NCBI GenBank assembly: GCA_011392765.1
Contig: WYCW01000004.1
Span: 509,846-573,845 of the forward strand
From: Candidatus Thiosymbion ectosymbiont of Catanema sp. Cochon2018
GTDB taxonomy: Bacteria; Pseudomonadota; Gammaproteobacteria; Chromatiales; Chromatiaceae
Length of the DNA: 64,000 nucleotides
Direction of reading: 5' to 3'
Shown here in pieces: positions 17,103 through 24,281 of the stretch; within the stretch, counting starts at the first letter, position 1; each line of letters starts with the position of its first letter. Below the pieces are notes generated by a model that was not told where the DNA came from, did not search any database, and saw only the letters and a program-made list of their open reading frames with translations. A program made the position numbers and the translations under genes.

Positions 17103-17386
17103 ATGATTTCTCCTTTTGGTTTTGCGGACAAGAAATATGCCGTTATAACAAAACCATCATTTCTCGATACCTCTCGATACACTGCGACCAGCCATTTCTT
17201 CTTCCCGGAGCTCTTTGTGGCCTTAAAGCTGCCACTATTTCCACGAACGATAATGTCCGGATTTTCTACAGTATCCAGAGTCTCATGAAAATAGCTCACC
17301 AGGTCGTCATGGTTCTCAGTGATATGATACCACCTCTCGTAGGTAAGCCTTATTGGTACTCCATTTACAGAAAGTGCTATGTCCAT
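17087..17386 (-). CDS. Putative toxin partner of DUF2283 protein (PBECR/RelE-like fold suspected)
   Basis: A 99-aa protein reading MDIALSVNGVPIRLTYERWYHITENHDDL, later VENPDIIVRGNSGSFKATK, KKKWLVAVYREV and GFVITAYFLSAKPKG. The order of an RLTxERWxHI segment, a ...PDxIxxG strand and a final VITAYF strand resembles small barnase/RelE-like nuclease folds of the phage PBECR group. No catalytic residue can be proved from sequence alone; the His in HITENH is a candidate. It starts 36 bp from the attC/hairpin-element junction at 17422. Confidence 0.55.
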   Translation of the reverse strand: MDIALSVNGVPIRLTYERWYHITENHDDLVSYFHETLDTVENPDIIVRGNSGSFKATKSSGKKKWLVAVYREVSRNDGFVITAYFLSAKPKGEIIWQQH

Positions 17387-17428
17387 CTATTCTCCAACTG
17401 TGTGTCGAGCGTCCGTCGTGCGCCTAAT

Positions 17429-17605
17429 GGGGAGCTAACCAGCAACCTCCCTTGCCCCCATGGATGGGGGCAAGGGAGGTTTGTCTGCGTTCAGCCTCTT
17501 GATAGGCAGCGCGTCTTATGTTGCACTGACGTTGTTGTCCGGCGATTGCCTGTTTTGGTATCTGAAACGGTAGGTGTCAGGTTCCGGTGTGTTTCCCTTT
17601 TGGTA
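17429..17605 (+). repeat. Integron-associated hairpin element, partial copy 3
   Basis: Starts GGGGAGCTAACCAGCAACCT after a GCGCCTAAT attC end and has the CCTCCCTTGCCCCC / GGGGGCAAGGGAGG hairpin. It runs to TTTCCCTTTTGGTAA, where it breaks into a radC-like fragment. The terminal ~55 bp of the full element are missing. Confidence 0.75.
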
Positions 17606-17662
17606 AATGTCTTCCGCACTGTTTACGGTGACTTTTTGTTGCTTGCTTAATTTGACTTCCAT
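17606..17662 (-). pseudogene. 5' fragment of the RadC-type cassette gene
   Basis: ATG at 17662 gives MEVKLSKQQKVTVNSAEDIY, matching the first 20 residues of the gene at 15054 except one. The frame then enters the hairpin element. It shows that another cassette copy was lost by recombination with the element. Confidence 0.8.
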
Positions 17663-17695
17663 TGCGGGGCCTTTTCTAGGGGGCTTGACCAAACT

Positions 17696-17837
17696 CAGCG
17701 CGATTAAGTTAAGCGTACCGGTCAGCAAATAAGAGGGAAACTACGAATCACGCGAATCCTCGCGAATGGATTCGCGCCGATTCGCGCAACTCGTAGTTTT
17801 CTCCGACCAACGGCCAGCAGCTAACTTAATGGCATTG
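17696..17837. mobile_element. MITE of the CCATTAAGTTA family with central palindrome
   Basis: Ends GATTAAGTTAAGC (left, altered) and GCTAACTTAATGGCATTG (right). The central palindrome runs from GAAACTACGAATCACGCGAA to its complement ending ACTCGTAGTTTTC. Same architecture as 50088-50219. Confidence 0.75.
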
Positions 17838-17865
17838 TACTCCAACCTACGAGCTGCATAATCCT

Positions 17866-18273
17866 CTATGGATGGAATAGCTGTACTTGCGGGAAATAGG
17901 TTTTATATTTTGATAAATCCCTGGTCACTAACCCAAATTGGGAAACCGAAGCATGAGCGCCAATAAAGAAATCAGGCAATGGTGATTTTTTAATGCCTTT
18001 GCTTTTTCTGTATTTTACAAAAGCCCTCCCGGTCAAAAACAAAGCCTCCCTCGGTATTTCCAATACCTTAATACCCAACGCATCTATGGCATTTTCAACT
18101 TCTTCGATTCGATTAAAACCAATAGATACTTCCGTATATATGATTGAGTTGATATACAACGTGTTAATTTGGCTGTATTTCTCTAGCGTATTTTCTGACC
18201 AATCAGCCCAGTTTTCATCATCAGTGAATAAGTCTAGCAATACGTAGGAATCAACCAAAATGCCATTCATCAT
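17866..18273 (-). CDS. PIN-domain toxin (VapC type)
   Basis: A 135-aa full-length PIN protein. Acidic motifs are NGILVDSYVLLDLF (Asp), IIYTEVSIGF (Glu) and SPLPDFFIGAHA with LVTRDLSKYKTYFP (Asp residues). All four expected acidic residues appear present, so unlike the VapC at 13632 this RNase toxin may be functional. The start overlaps the antitoxin stop by 4 bp. The cassette is bordered by a MITE on its 3' side. Confidence 0.85.
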   Translation of the reverse strand: MMNGILVDSYVLLDLFTDDENWADWSENTLEKYSQINTLYINSIIYTEVSIGFNRIEEVENAIDALGIKVLEIPREALFLTGRAFVKYRKSKGIKKSPLPDFFIGAHASVSQFGLVTRDLSKYKTYFPQVQLFHP

Positions 18274-18491
18274 GATTCCCTTGTAAGATTCATTATTTCA
18301 TCAGTAGACATTTTCGCCGACGCTATCCCTCTGAATTTTCTAAATTTTCCTGTTACATTTGGCGCGCCGGTTTTTACGATATAAAATCGACCACCATCTT
18401 CAGCAAAATCGATTTCCGTTTCGGGAGATATTCCTAAAGCTTCCCTTACATCTCTAGGAATCGTAACTTGGCCTTTTGTAGTAACTCGCAT
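18270..18491 (-). CDS. AbrB/MazE-type antitoxin
   Basis: About 73 aa from ATG 18491 (MRVTTKGQVTIPRDVREALG), the standard SpoVT/AbrB swapped-hairpin DNA-binding start; an upstream ATG at 18506 adds five residues. The C-terminal tail (KMSTDEIMNLTRES) would bind the adjacent PIN toxin. The upstream region (18492-18545) is AT-rich and contains possible promoter elements. Autoregulation is expected for the family. Confidence 0.85.
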   Translation of the reverse strand: MRVTTKGQVTIPRDVREALGISPETEIDFAEDGGRFYIVKTGAPNVTGKFRKFRGIASAKMSTDEIMNLTRES

Positions 18492-18575
18492 ATTCCGTAC
18501 CTCCAAGCAAAATGTAATACAAATATAGTATTACCTTTGGATATTTGCAAGTTTTTGCATTGGCCGAGGTGTAAT

Positions 18576-18633
18576 AAAAGGACACCCATTTTGTTTGCTT
18601 CTACCAAAGGATCAAGAAAACGGGTGTCCTTTA
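18576..18633. repeat. Imperfect inverted repeat
   Basis: AAAGGACACCCATTTT pairs with AAAACGGGTGTCCTTT; further GTGTCCTTT repeats follow at 18650. No gene is visible between 18507 and 18746. Confidence 0.5.
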
Positions 18634-18746
18634 ACTGATAAAACAAGATGAGTGTCCTTTCGATCTGAGTCATGATACAAGCGTATTCCGCAGATAACGC
18701 AAACTCTAAACATAATCCAATAAAAGGCGATAAATATGCTTTTGCG

Positions 18747-18930
18747 AAAGGCTCTTTATGGATTCCAGACTGATCGAAGGGGACGGCGGCCCATAGCACT
18801 CTGACTGATGACAGAACAGGCAGTCTTTTCTCAACAACAACAGTAAGTTATACGATACCCCTCTGGCTAGCTGAAAAGGCGAATTTGCGCAAAATATCCT
18901 AACCAGTCTAGAATCCATAAAGAGCCTTTT
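18747..18930. mobile_element. MITE with AAAGGCTCTTTATGGATTC ends
   Basis: 184 bp bounded by AAAGGCTCTTTATGGATTCC and, on the other strand, AAAAGGCTCTTTATGGATTC, followed on both sides by TAGACTGG-like or CAGACTG sequence. The inverted ends are about 26 bp long. It contains no credible ORF. No second copy is present in this window. Confidence 0.7.
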
Positions 18931-18967
18931 CTAAAGCCTCCCATCCCTTCCGCCCCAACGGGCTCGT

Positions 18968-19022
18968 CCAACAAACGGTTCAAATCGCGGCTTCGCGCGA
19001 TCTAACCTTATTCGTTAGGCAG
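18968..19022 (-). other. Short attC site (classical type)
   Basis: GTCCAAC ... GTTAGGC with arms TCAAATCGCGGC and GCGCGATCTAACC, about 55 bp. It forms the 3' border of the GNAT cassette. Confidence 0.7.
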
Positions 19023-19111
19023 CATACGTAAACAGACAACCAAAGCCTGCTTCCGGCCCAAAAGCGGCCGCTCAGCGGGGGCGATTGTTCCAATTGGTCA
19101 GGCGCGCTCAG

Positions 19112-19906
19112 CTAGGCCTGGTGGGTTTCACCCGACACCCAGACGCCGGCTGTGCAAACGGTTACAAAGCCAAGGCCCTCGTAAAGGCGGTAACCCGCGG
19201 GCGTTGCGCCGAGGAAAAAGCGTCGGGTCCCGCTATTGCGCGCTTGCACCATCGCGGTCGACAGCAGCCGCAGACCGATTCCGCTACGCTGTCGTGCCGT
19301 ATCCGTGCCCATGGCCCAGATGCCGCAGGTTTCACCGTGGTATGTCATCGTGACGCTTCCCACGACCTCGCCATTGATGCGCGCGACGTAAACATCCGCG
19401 CCTGGAGTATCAAAGAAGGACGCAGGCAGAGCTCGAAGCACGCTGTCTTTGGGCATGCTGTACGCCGAGGCCATCACATCCGCGCTTGCAACGGCGTCCT
19501 CGGCACCGGATGCTCGGACGACTTCAACATCAGGATTACCGGAAGGCTCGAGCGGCAGGTCATCACGCACCATGATCGGCCAGTCCACTGCGTAGACCAG
19601 GCCCAGATCGGTTGCAAAGTCGTCGAACGCCCCGCCGGCCTCCGGGTAGATCATGACCAGGAACGGAAGATTCCGTTCGAGGCACGAACTCACGATGTCC
19701 CGGAAATGATCGTGGTCAGCGCCCGCCCCGACGACCAACATATTCATATCGGCAACCGGTTCGTTCGACAAAGCCAGCTGCAGACCGGGCCGGGCGGCCG
19801 CCTCGTACTGTGCTGCCTCGCCGAGAAAGGTAGTGATGGCGTCATTGGTGAGGCGGCGCAAGACCGCCTCACTTAAAGCTTTCGATGCAGCGTTCACAGA
19901 ATTCAT
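19112..19906 (-). CDS. GNAT-family N-acetyltransferase, cassette gene
   Basis: A 264-aa protein. The C-terminal half is a GNAT fold with acetyl-CoA motif A (TDTARQRSGIGLRLLSTAMVQAR) and the final YRLYEGLGFVTVCTAGVWV strand pair. The N-terminal ~130 residues resemble the non-catalytic half of double-GNAT or DUF-type acetyltransferases. The gene is more GC-rich than neighbouring cassettes and lies between a short attC (18968) and a long attC (20095). The substrate is unknown; resistance-related acetylation is one possibility, as GNATs are frequent integron cargo. Confidence 0.85.
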   Translation of the reverse strand: MNSVNAASKALSEAVLRRLTNDAITTFLGEAAQYEAAARPGLQLALSNEPVADMNMLVVGAGADHDHFRDIVSSCLERNLPFLVMIYPEAGGAFDDFATDLGLVYAVDWPIMVRDDLPLEPSGNPDVEVVRASGAEDAVASADVMASAYSMPKDSVLRALPASFFDTPGADVYVARINGEVVGSVTMTYHGETCGIWAMGTDTARQRSGIGLRLLSTAMVQARNSGTRRFFLGATPAGYRLYEGLGFVTVCTAGVWVSGETHQA

Positions 19907-20094
19907 CCCTTTGTCCTTGCTTCCTCCGGCCTTCCGCTAACCATCATTACACAGTCACTTAATTCAACCGATGGATGTGATTCGCGCTTTGCACGGAAAG
20001 AGGCATTCTGAAATAAATTAGCCCATCAGGCCGGAACTAGCTAGAGGCCCGCTTAGGGTCGAAAGCGGCCGTATGCGTCTCGGCCCACCGTGCT

Positions 20095-20198
20095 GCCTAA
20101 CGGCTTGGCTCAGGCGCCCAATGCCGCGTGGCACTGAGCTTGAAAGTTGCTGAGGAGCCGAACCGCGGCATTGGGTCGCCTGCAGCCAAATGTTAGGC
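20095..20198 (-). other. Complete long attC site
   Basis: GCCTAACGGCTTGGCTCAGG ... CAGCCAAATGTTAGGC. Outer arms GGCTTGGCTCAGGCG / CGCCTGCAGCC and inner arms CCCAATGCCGCG / CGCGGCATTGGG all pair. It is a model for the dominant attC type. The conserved cassette tail follows at 20199-20247. The rest of 19907-20264 has no gene. Confidence 0.85.
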
Positions 20199-20264
20199 GA
20201 ATGGGCTGTGAAAAACGACCCGTCAATTGAGTCTGGCCCCTTTTCTGATTACCCTATTTGGGCT

Positions 20265-20906
20265 CTATAGTTTTTTAATTTCTTCTATTGAAATCCGAGT
20301 ATATTTCACAATTTTATCTATTGATTCTCCATCTGTTTTCATAGCCTTTGCCATTTCAATGGCTTTAAGTTGAATCCCTCTTTCCTCTGCTCTTTCTTCA
20401 GCTTCTTTTCTTATTTTCTTTTCTTCCCTTCGAATCTTTTCCACGATTTTGTATGGGGGCATGAATTTTATGCTCTTGTCCAGTTCTGCCATAACGCCTG
20501 TATCTACAAAGCTCAGGAAAGACTTTGGCGTGATGATTAAATGATCAATGACCTCTACCTTTATTATACGGCCTACCTGGATAAGGCGATCCGTTATATC
20601 TTTGTCTTCTTGCGTTGGCTTAAGTTCACCGGATGGATGATTATGCACCAATATGGCTTTGACTGCATTTTTCTGAACCGCCACTCTGAAGACATTTATG
20701 GGCTCAACGATTGTTGACTGATAGCTGCCCATCGAGACTAATTCAATGTACAGAATCTTGTTGTCGTTCGCTAAGCCGATAATCCAGAAATGCTCCTTGT
20801 CACGGTCAATTTTGTTTTCCCGGAGAAGGATTCTTTGCATGACTTCATAAACATCGGTTGAGTTGAGCAGTTTGACTTTCTGTTGCTCTGTAAGCTTGAT
20901 ATTCAT
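20265..20906 (-). CDS. RadC-type JAMM/MPN protein with extended charged tail, second copy
   Basis: A 213-aa protein from ATG 20906 (MNIKLTEQQKVKLLNSTDVY). The JAMM motif is LVHNHPSGELKPTQEDKDIT. It has the same plan as the protein at 14386-15054, including the tail EMAKAMKTDGESIDKIVKYTRISIEEIKKL, but the sequences are clearly diverged. The two cassettes are therefore old paralogues or were acquired separately. No HhH domain is present. It is bordered by long attC sites on both sides. Confidence 0.85.
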   Translation of the reverse strand: MNIKLTEQQKVKLLNSTDVYEVMQRILLRENKIDRDKEHFWIIGLANDNKILYIELVSMGSYQSTIVEPINVFRVAVQKNAVKAILVHNHPSGELKPTQEDKDITDRLIQVGRIIKVEVIDHLIITPKSFLSFVDTGVMAELDKSIKFMPPYKIVEKIRREEKKIRKEAEERAEERGIQLKAIEMAKAMKTDGESIDKIVKYTRISIEEIKKL

Positions 20907-20953
20907 ATTAATTTCTCACAACCCTTAGCAAGTTACCGGGGTTCTTTTATGGT

Positions 20954-21057
20954 GCCTAACGGCTTGGCTCAGGCGCCCAATACCGCGTGGCACTGAGCTT
21001 GAAAATTGCTGAGAAGCCAGACCGCGGCATTGGGTCACCTGCAGCCGAATGTTAGGC
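20954..21057 (-). other. Complete long attC site
   Basis: GCCTAACGGCTTGGCTCAGG ... CAGCCGAATGTTAGGC, nearly identical to 20095-20198 with a few arm changes (CAATACCGCG). The conserved tail (GAAAAACGACCCGTCAATTG) follows at 21058-21107. Confidence 0.85.
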
Positions 21058-21107
21058 GAATGAGCCCTGAAAAACGACCCGTCAATTGAGCCTCGCCCCT
21101 TTTCCCA

Positions 21108-21329
21108 ACGGTTCCTCTCATTAAGGGCTCTGACCCCTTTTCCGTTAAAAATAAAATCGTAATAGCCTTGGGAATGCTCGTTAGTAGGAGGATCTAGCTT
21201 CGGACCAAGATATTTATCTATGAGCTGTCGAACTTGAACCTCCCATGCTTCTGGGCTTTTATCGATTTCTCCCATTTTGTCGCCTTCGTGGAGCAATCTT
21301 TCGAGTTCGCTTCGTATTTTAGATTGCAT
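21108..21329 (-). CDS. Hypothetical cassette protein
   Basis: The ORF starts at ATG 21329 (MQSKIRSELERLLHEGDKMG). About 70 residues look protein-like and helical (SPEAWEVQVRQLIDKYLGPK, then YYDFIFNGKGVRALNERN). The frame stays open through the conserved tail and the attC to 20925, so the original stop has probably been lost and the last ~60 residues are not native. No family recognised. It is the cassette nearest to the integrase apart from the hairpin elements. Confidence 0.45.
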
Positions 21330-21395
21330 AGGCTATCTCAATATTTCCGTTTTTGTTGATTGTATACCATGGCACATCGATACTGGCCGCCTAAT

Positions 21396-22117
21396 GGGGA
21401 GCTAACCAGCAACCTCCCTTGCCCCCATGGACGGGGGCAGGGGAGGTTTGTCTGCGTTCAGCGTCTTGATAGGCGGCGCGTCTTATGTTGCGCTGACGTT
21501 TTTGTCAGGCGATTGCCTGTTTTGGTGTCTGAATGGTTGGGATATCAAAACGCCGCCGGGCAGGTTCCTGTGTGTTTCCCTTTTGGTAATACTCTTTATA
21601 TTGCACTTGCTGGTTAGCTCCCTTGCCCCCATGGACGGGGGCAAGGGAGGTTTGTCTGCGTTCAGCGTCTTGATAGGCGGCGCGTCTTCTGTTGCACTGA
21701 CGTTGTTGTTAGGCGATTGCCTGTTTAGGTGTCTGAAACGGTTGGGGTATCAAAACGCCGCCGGGCAGGTTTCTGTGTGCTTTCCGTTTGGTAATACGTT
21801 TTAGATTGCACGTGCTGGTTAGCTCCCCAATAAGCGGCGCAGGGACGCGCCGCTTATTGGGGAGCTAACCAGCAACATCGATTGCCCCCATGGACGGGGG
21901 CAATCGATGTTTGTCTGCGTTCAGCGTCTTGATAGGCGGCGCGTCTTATGTTGCACTGACGTTCTTGTTAGGCGATTGTCTGTTTTGGTGTCTGAAACGG
22001 TAGGGCTATCAAAGCGCCGCCGAGCATGTTCCTGTGTGTTTCCCTTTTGGTAATACTCTTTCATATTGCACTTGCTGGTTAGCTCCCCAATAAGCGGCGC
22101 AGGGACGCGCCGCTTAT
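21396..22117 (+). repeat. Tandem array of three hairpin elements beside the integrase
   Basis: Copies 4 (about 21396-21612), 5 (21613-21858) and 6 (21859-22117) are joined head to tail. Each has a GC-rich hairpin with loop ATGGAC, a ~190-bp body (TGTCTGCGTTCAGCGTCTTG ... TTTCCCTTTTGGTAATA) and an end TGCTGGTTAGCTCCC. In copy 6 the hairpin arms read CATCGATTGCCCCC / GGGGGCAATCGATG instead of CCTCCCTTGCCCCC / GGGGGCAAGGGAGG: three changes, each compensated in the opposite arm. The array occupies the attI-proximal position, where the newest cassettes are expected. Confidence 0.85.
21817..21870. repeat. 54-bp palindrome with 6-base loop
   Basis: GGTTAGCTCCCCAATAAGCG followed by GCGC, loop AGGGAC, then the exact complement. 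It forms the junction of hairpin elements 5 and 6. A shorter version (GGTTAGCTCCCCAATAAGCG without the right half complete) ends the array at 22078-22117. Confidence 0.9.
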
Positions 22118-22360
22118 CAGGTAGTAGACGGCGAGTCGCCGTGTTTAAACACGTCGACTCGCCCTATATACCACACTCTTGCTTCTTTGTCGAATTCATG
22201 AATATCTCCATCAACGCATTCAAAAACAATGGGTTAAGGCCTAGGGACGACTTTTGCCTCGATCTCTCCAGCCAACAACTACGGCGAACTTCCATCTAGT
22301 TCTTGATCCCGATGGCTACCACCTCTATGCTGATCGGACGATACAGTATTGAGGCAAGCA
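22118..22360. other. Presumed attI / integrase promoter region
   Basis: Spacer between the last hairpin element and intI, where attI and the cassette promoter should lie. It contains an almost perfect 34-bp palindrome (22130-22163, GGCGAGTCG ... CGACTCGCC around CGTGTTTAAACACG). A ~43-bp sequence (22255-22297, CGGCGAACTTCCATC) is repeated at 24079-24121 beyond the integrase. A clear GTTRRRY simple site was not identified with confidence. Confidence 0.45.
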
Positions 22361-23365
22361 ATGGCTCGTCAAAACGCAGGCAGTCCCTTCCTCGAGGAAG
22401 TCGCAAACGCGATCAGGGTCAAGCAGTACAGCATCCGCACGGAGGAGGCCTATGTGGGCTGGATCAAGAGATTCATTCTTTTTCATGGCAAACGCCATCC
22501 GCGTGAGATGGGCGAGGCGGAAGTCGTGGCGTTTCTTACAGACCTTGCCGTCAACGGCAGGGTGGCACCCAGCACGCAGAATCAAGCGCTGAATGCGCTG
22601 GTATTTCTCTACCGGTACGTGCTCAAGAATCCTCTCCCGGACGAGATGGGCGGCATTACTTACGCGAAGAAGAAAATCCGTGTACCGCTTGTCCTGTCCG
22701 TCGACGAAGTAGCGAGGCTGCTGGCACAACTGAATGGGCAGGCATGGCTGGTCGCCTGCCTCCAATACGGTTCCGGCTTGCGCTTGATGGAAAGTGTGCG
22801 TCTGAGGGTGCACGACCTCGAATTTGGACACCGCGCCATCTACGTGCGTAACGGCAAGGGCGGCAAGGACCGCGTGGTGACCTTGGCTAAGGAACTTGTG
22901 GTGCCGCTGCAGAGACACCTTGAAAACCGGCTCACCTTGTTCGAACGGGACCGTGCGGCAGGCTATGCGACGGTCTACCTTCCCCACGCCCTTGAACGCA
23001 AATACCCGACCGCACCGCGCGAATGGGGTTGGCAGTATGTATTTCCCAGCGGGAGCGTGAGCACCGACCCGCGTTCGGGCGTTCGCCAGCGCCACCACAT
23101 CGACGAGTCCATCATCCAGAAAGCGGTGCGGCAGGCAGTGCGTTTGGCGGGCATCGATAAACCGGCCAGTTGCCACACGTTGCGCCACAGCTTTGCCACT
23201 CACTTGCTTGAGCGGGGCATGGATATCCGCACGGTTCAGGAGCAGTTAGGCCATAAGGATGTACGTACCACTCAGATCTATACCCACGTGATTCAGCGGG
23301 GAGGGCACGCTGTCTTGAGTCCACTCGGGGCGGTGCTGGCCACGAGCCGTAACGAACACGTGTAA
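22361..23365 (+). CDS. intI: Integron integrase IntI
   Basis: About 334 aa from ATG 22361, preceded by GAGG seven bases upstream; an in-frame TTG at 22349 is less likely. Tyrosine recombinase residues are visible: Arg in [29 protein letters not shown] (HxxR), [14 protein letters not shown] (His and Tyr). The IntI-specific patch is present ([20 protein letters not shown], then [13 protein letters not shown]). It catalyses attC x attI and attC x attC recombination. Length is normal and no damage is seen, so it may be active. It points away from the array, the standard layout. Confidence 0.95.
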   Translation: MARQNAGSPFLEEVANAIRVKQYSIRTEEAYVGWIKRFILFHGKRHPREMGEAEVVAFLTDLAVNGRVAPSTQNQALNALVFLYRYVLKNPLPDEMGGITYAKKKIRVPLVLSVDEVARLLAQLNGQAWLVACLQYGSGLRLMESVRLRVHDLEFGHRAIYVRNGKGGKDRVVTLAKELVVPLQRHLENRLTLFERDRAAGYATVYLPHALERKYPTAPREWGWQYVFPSGSVSTDPRSGVRQRHHIDESIIQKAVRQAVRLAGIDKPASCHTLRHSFATHLLERGMDIRTVQEQLGHKDVRTTQIYTHVIQRGGHAVLSPLGAVLATSRNEHV

Positions 23366-23449
23366 ACGGTCATATTGCGCGCGCCCCTCGACCAAAAAAG
23401 GGGGACGACAGACCACGTTTTATCCTCTCGCTCAAGCAGCCTTCTTACG

Positions 23450-23608
23450 CTACCTTGGCCTGCGTGGTTTGAACGACACTAAGCGCTCTTTATGAGCGGC
23501 TTGTCGTTCCAAAATATCTTGGTACATCGCGTTAGAATCACCTCTAAATTGAGCGACGTATTCTTCTCTCAGCTTTCTGGTTTCTTCAACAACCGGATCT
23601 TGCCACAT
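23450..23608 (-). CDS. Small protein of 52 aa, family often found in toxin-antitoxin regions
   Basis: ATG at 23608 follows a GGAGTAG ribosome-binding stretch. The protein reads MWQDPVVEETRKLREEYVAQ, then YQDILERQAAHKERLVSF and ends KPRRPR. Small proteins with the MWxDPIVEETRKxREEY start are common in gammaproteobacteria and cyanobacteria, usually beside toxin or transposon genes; I know no experimental function. It precedes nothing obvious downstream. Confidence 0.65.
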   Translation of the reverse strand: MWQDPVVEETRKLREEYVAQFRGDSNAMYQDILERQAAHKERLVSFKPRRPR

Positions 23609-23649
23609 GGTAGGCTACTCCTGCATTAACTCATCGGGTGTACAGAATC

Positions 23650-23868
23650 CTAACGAATTCGGGTTTCCCGCACACAGTCAACGATTTCCTCCCGGCTTAA
23701 GTTCAGGTTCAATGCCGGTAGATGATAATTGGCTTGTTTTTGTGGGAGCACCTTAATGACAAAGCACAAGCCATCCTCCCCTTGAATTAAGACTTCGCGG
23801 AGCTCCCTGGCTTTTTTCAAAAGATCGGGAAAATGTGCCTGTGCATCCGCATAGCTATAAGTGAGCAT
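23650..23868 (-). CDS. Phd/YefM-like antitoxin
   Basis: A 72-aa protein (MLTYSYADAQAHFPDLLKKA, later VLIQGEDGLCFVIKVLP and a helical tail EEIVDCVRETRIR). The first half fits the prevent-host-death fold (xDARxxFxxLLxxA). It lies 3 bp after a truncated PIN gene, so toxin comes first here, the reverse of the usual order. The intact antitoxin beside a fragmentary toxin resembles the other broken pairs in this region. Confidence 0.6.
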   Translation of the reverse strand: MLTYSYADAQAHFPDLLKKARELREVLIQGEDGLCFVIKVLPQKQANYHLPALNLNLSREEIVDCVRETRIR

Positions 23869-23871
23869 GAG

Positions 23872-24003
23872 TTATACCTCGATGAGTGCGATGTTCAGTA
23901 TTGTTGCCGCTTCGTAGTCTTCGGTCATTTGCAGAATATGTTGCCGTTCTTTTTCGCTCGTGAGCAAGGCAATAATAATTGATGTATCGGCAACAGCTTC
24001 CAT
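23872..24003 (-). pseudogene. N-terminal fragment of a PIN-domain toxin
   Basis: ATG at 24003 gives MEAVADTSIIIALLTSEKER and a helix (HILQMTEDYEAATILNIALIEV) before a TAA. This is the first third of a VapC protein with the leading Asp (VADTSIIIALL). The Glu and C-terminal Asp motifs are absent. No continuation is found in another frame before the antitoxin. Confidence 0.65.
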
Positions 24004-24078
24004 CTTAGCCTACCGGGCCCATGATTGGCATGAGTTGAGAAGCTGGAAACAATGAATTAAGATCTACGGACAACTTGT

Positions 24079-24121
24079 TACCTCGGTCTCTCCCAGCGAA
24101 CAACCACGGCGAACTTCCATC
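24079..24121. repeat. Repeat matching the region upstream of intI
   Basis: ACCTCGGTCTCTCCCAGC, then ACAACCACGGCGAACTTCCA, closely similar to 22255-22297. The two copies are in direct orientation and bracket the integrase gene and the small TA remnants. Confidence 0.6.
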
Positions 24122-24174
24122 ACGTTTATTTGCGTTCATTGGCAGATAAAAACCGGTGGGGCTTAATCTTTGGT

Positions 24175-24247
24175 GGGGAACGGCCGACCTGCTGTCTCCG
24201 AGAATCGACGCCGATTCCCGGAGATGGCAGGTCGGACGTTCTCCACG
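24175..24247. repeat. Long imperfect hairpin at the integron edge
   Basis: GGGGAACGGCCGACCTGC pairs with GCAGGTCGGACGTTCTCC, with inner arms TCCGAGAATCG / CGATTCCCGGA. It lies 35 bp after the fdhB stop (24282, minus strand) and could also serve as its transcription terminator. Confidence 0.6.
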
Positions 24248-24281
24248 AAGCCCGAAAATCGAGAGGGAACGCAGCCCAGCC

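Noticed and set aside
18446..18918. ORFs of 70 and 117 codons on the minus strand
   Set aside because: They cover an inverted repeat and a MITE and have no coding character.
22333..22347. Possible LexA (SOS) box before intI (CTG ... CAG)
   Set aside because: The spacing between CTG and CAG is 11 rather than 10 and the interior is not AT-rich, so it does not meet the consensus.
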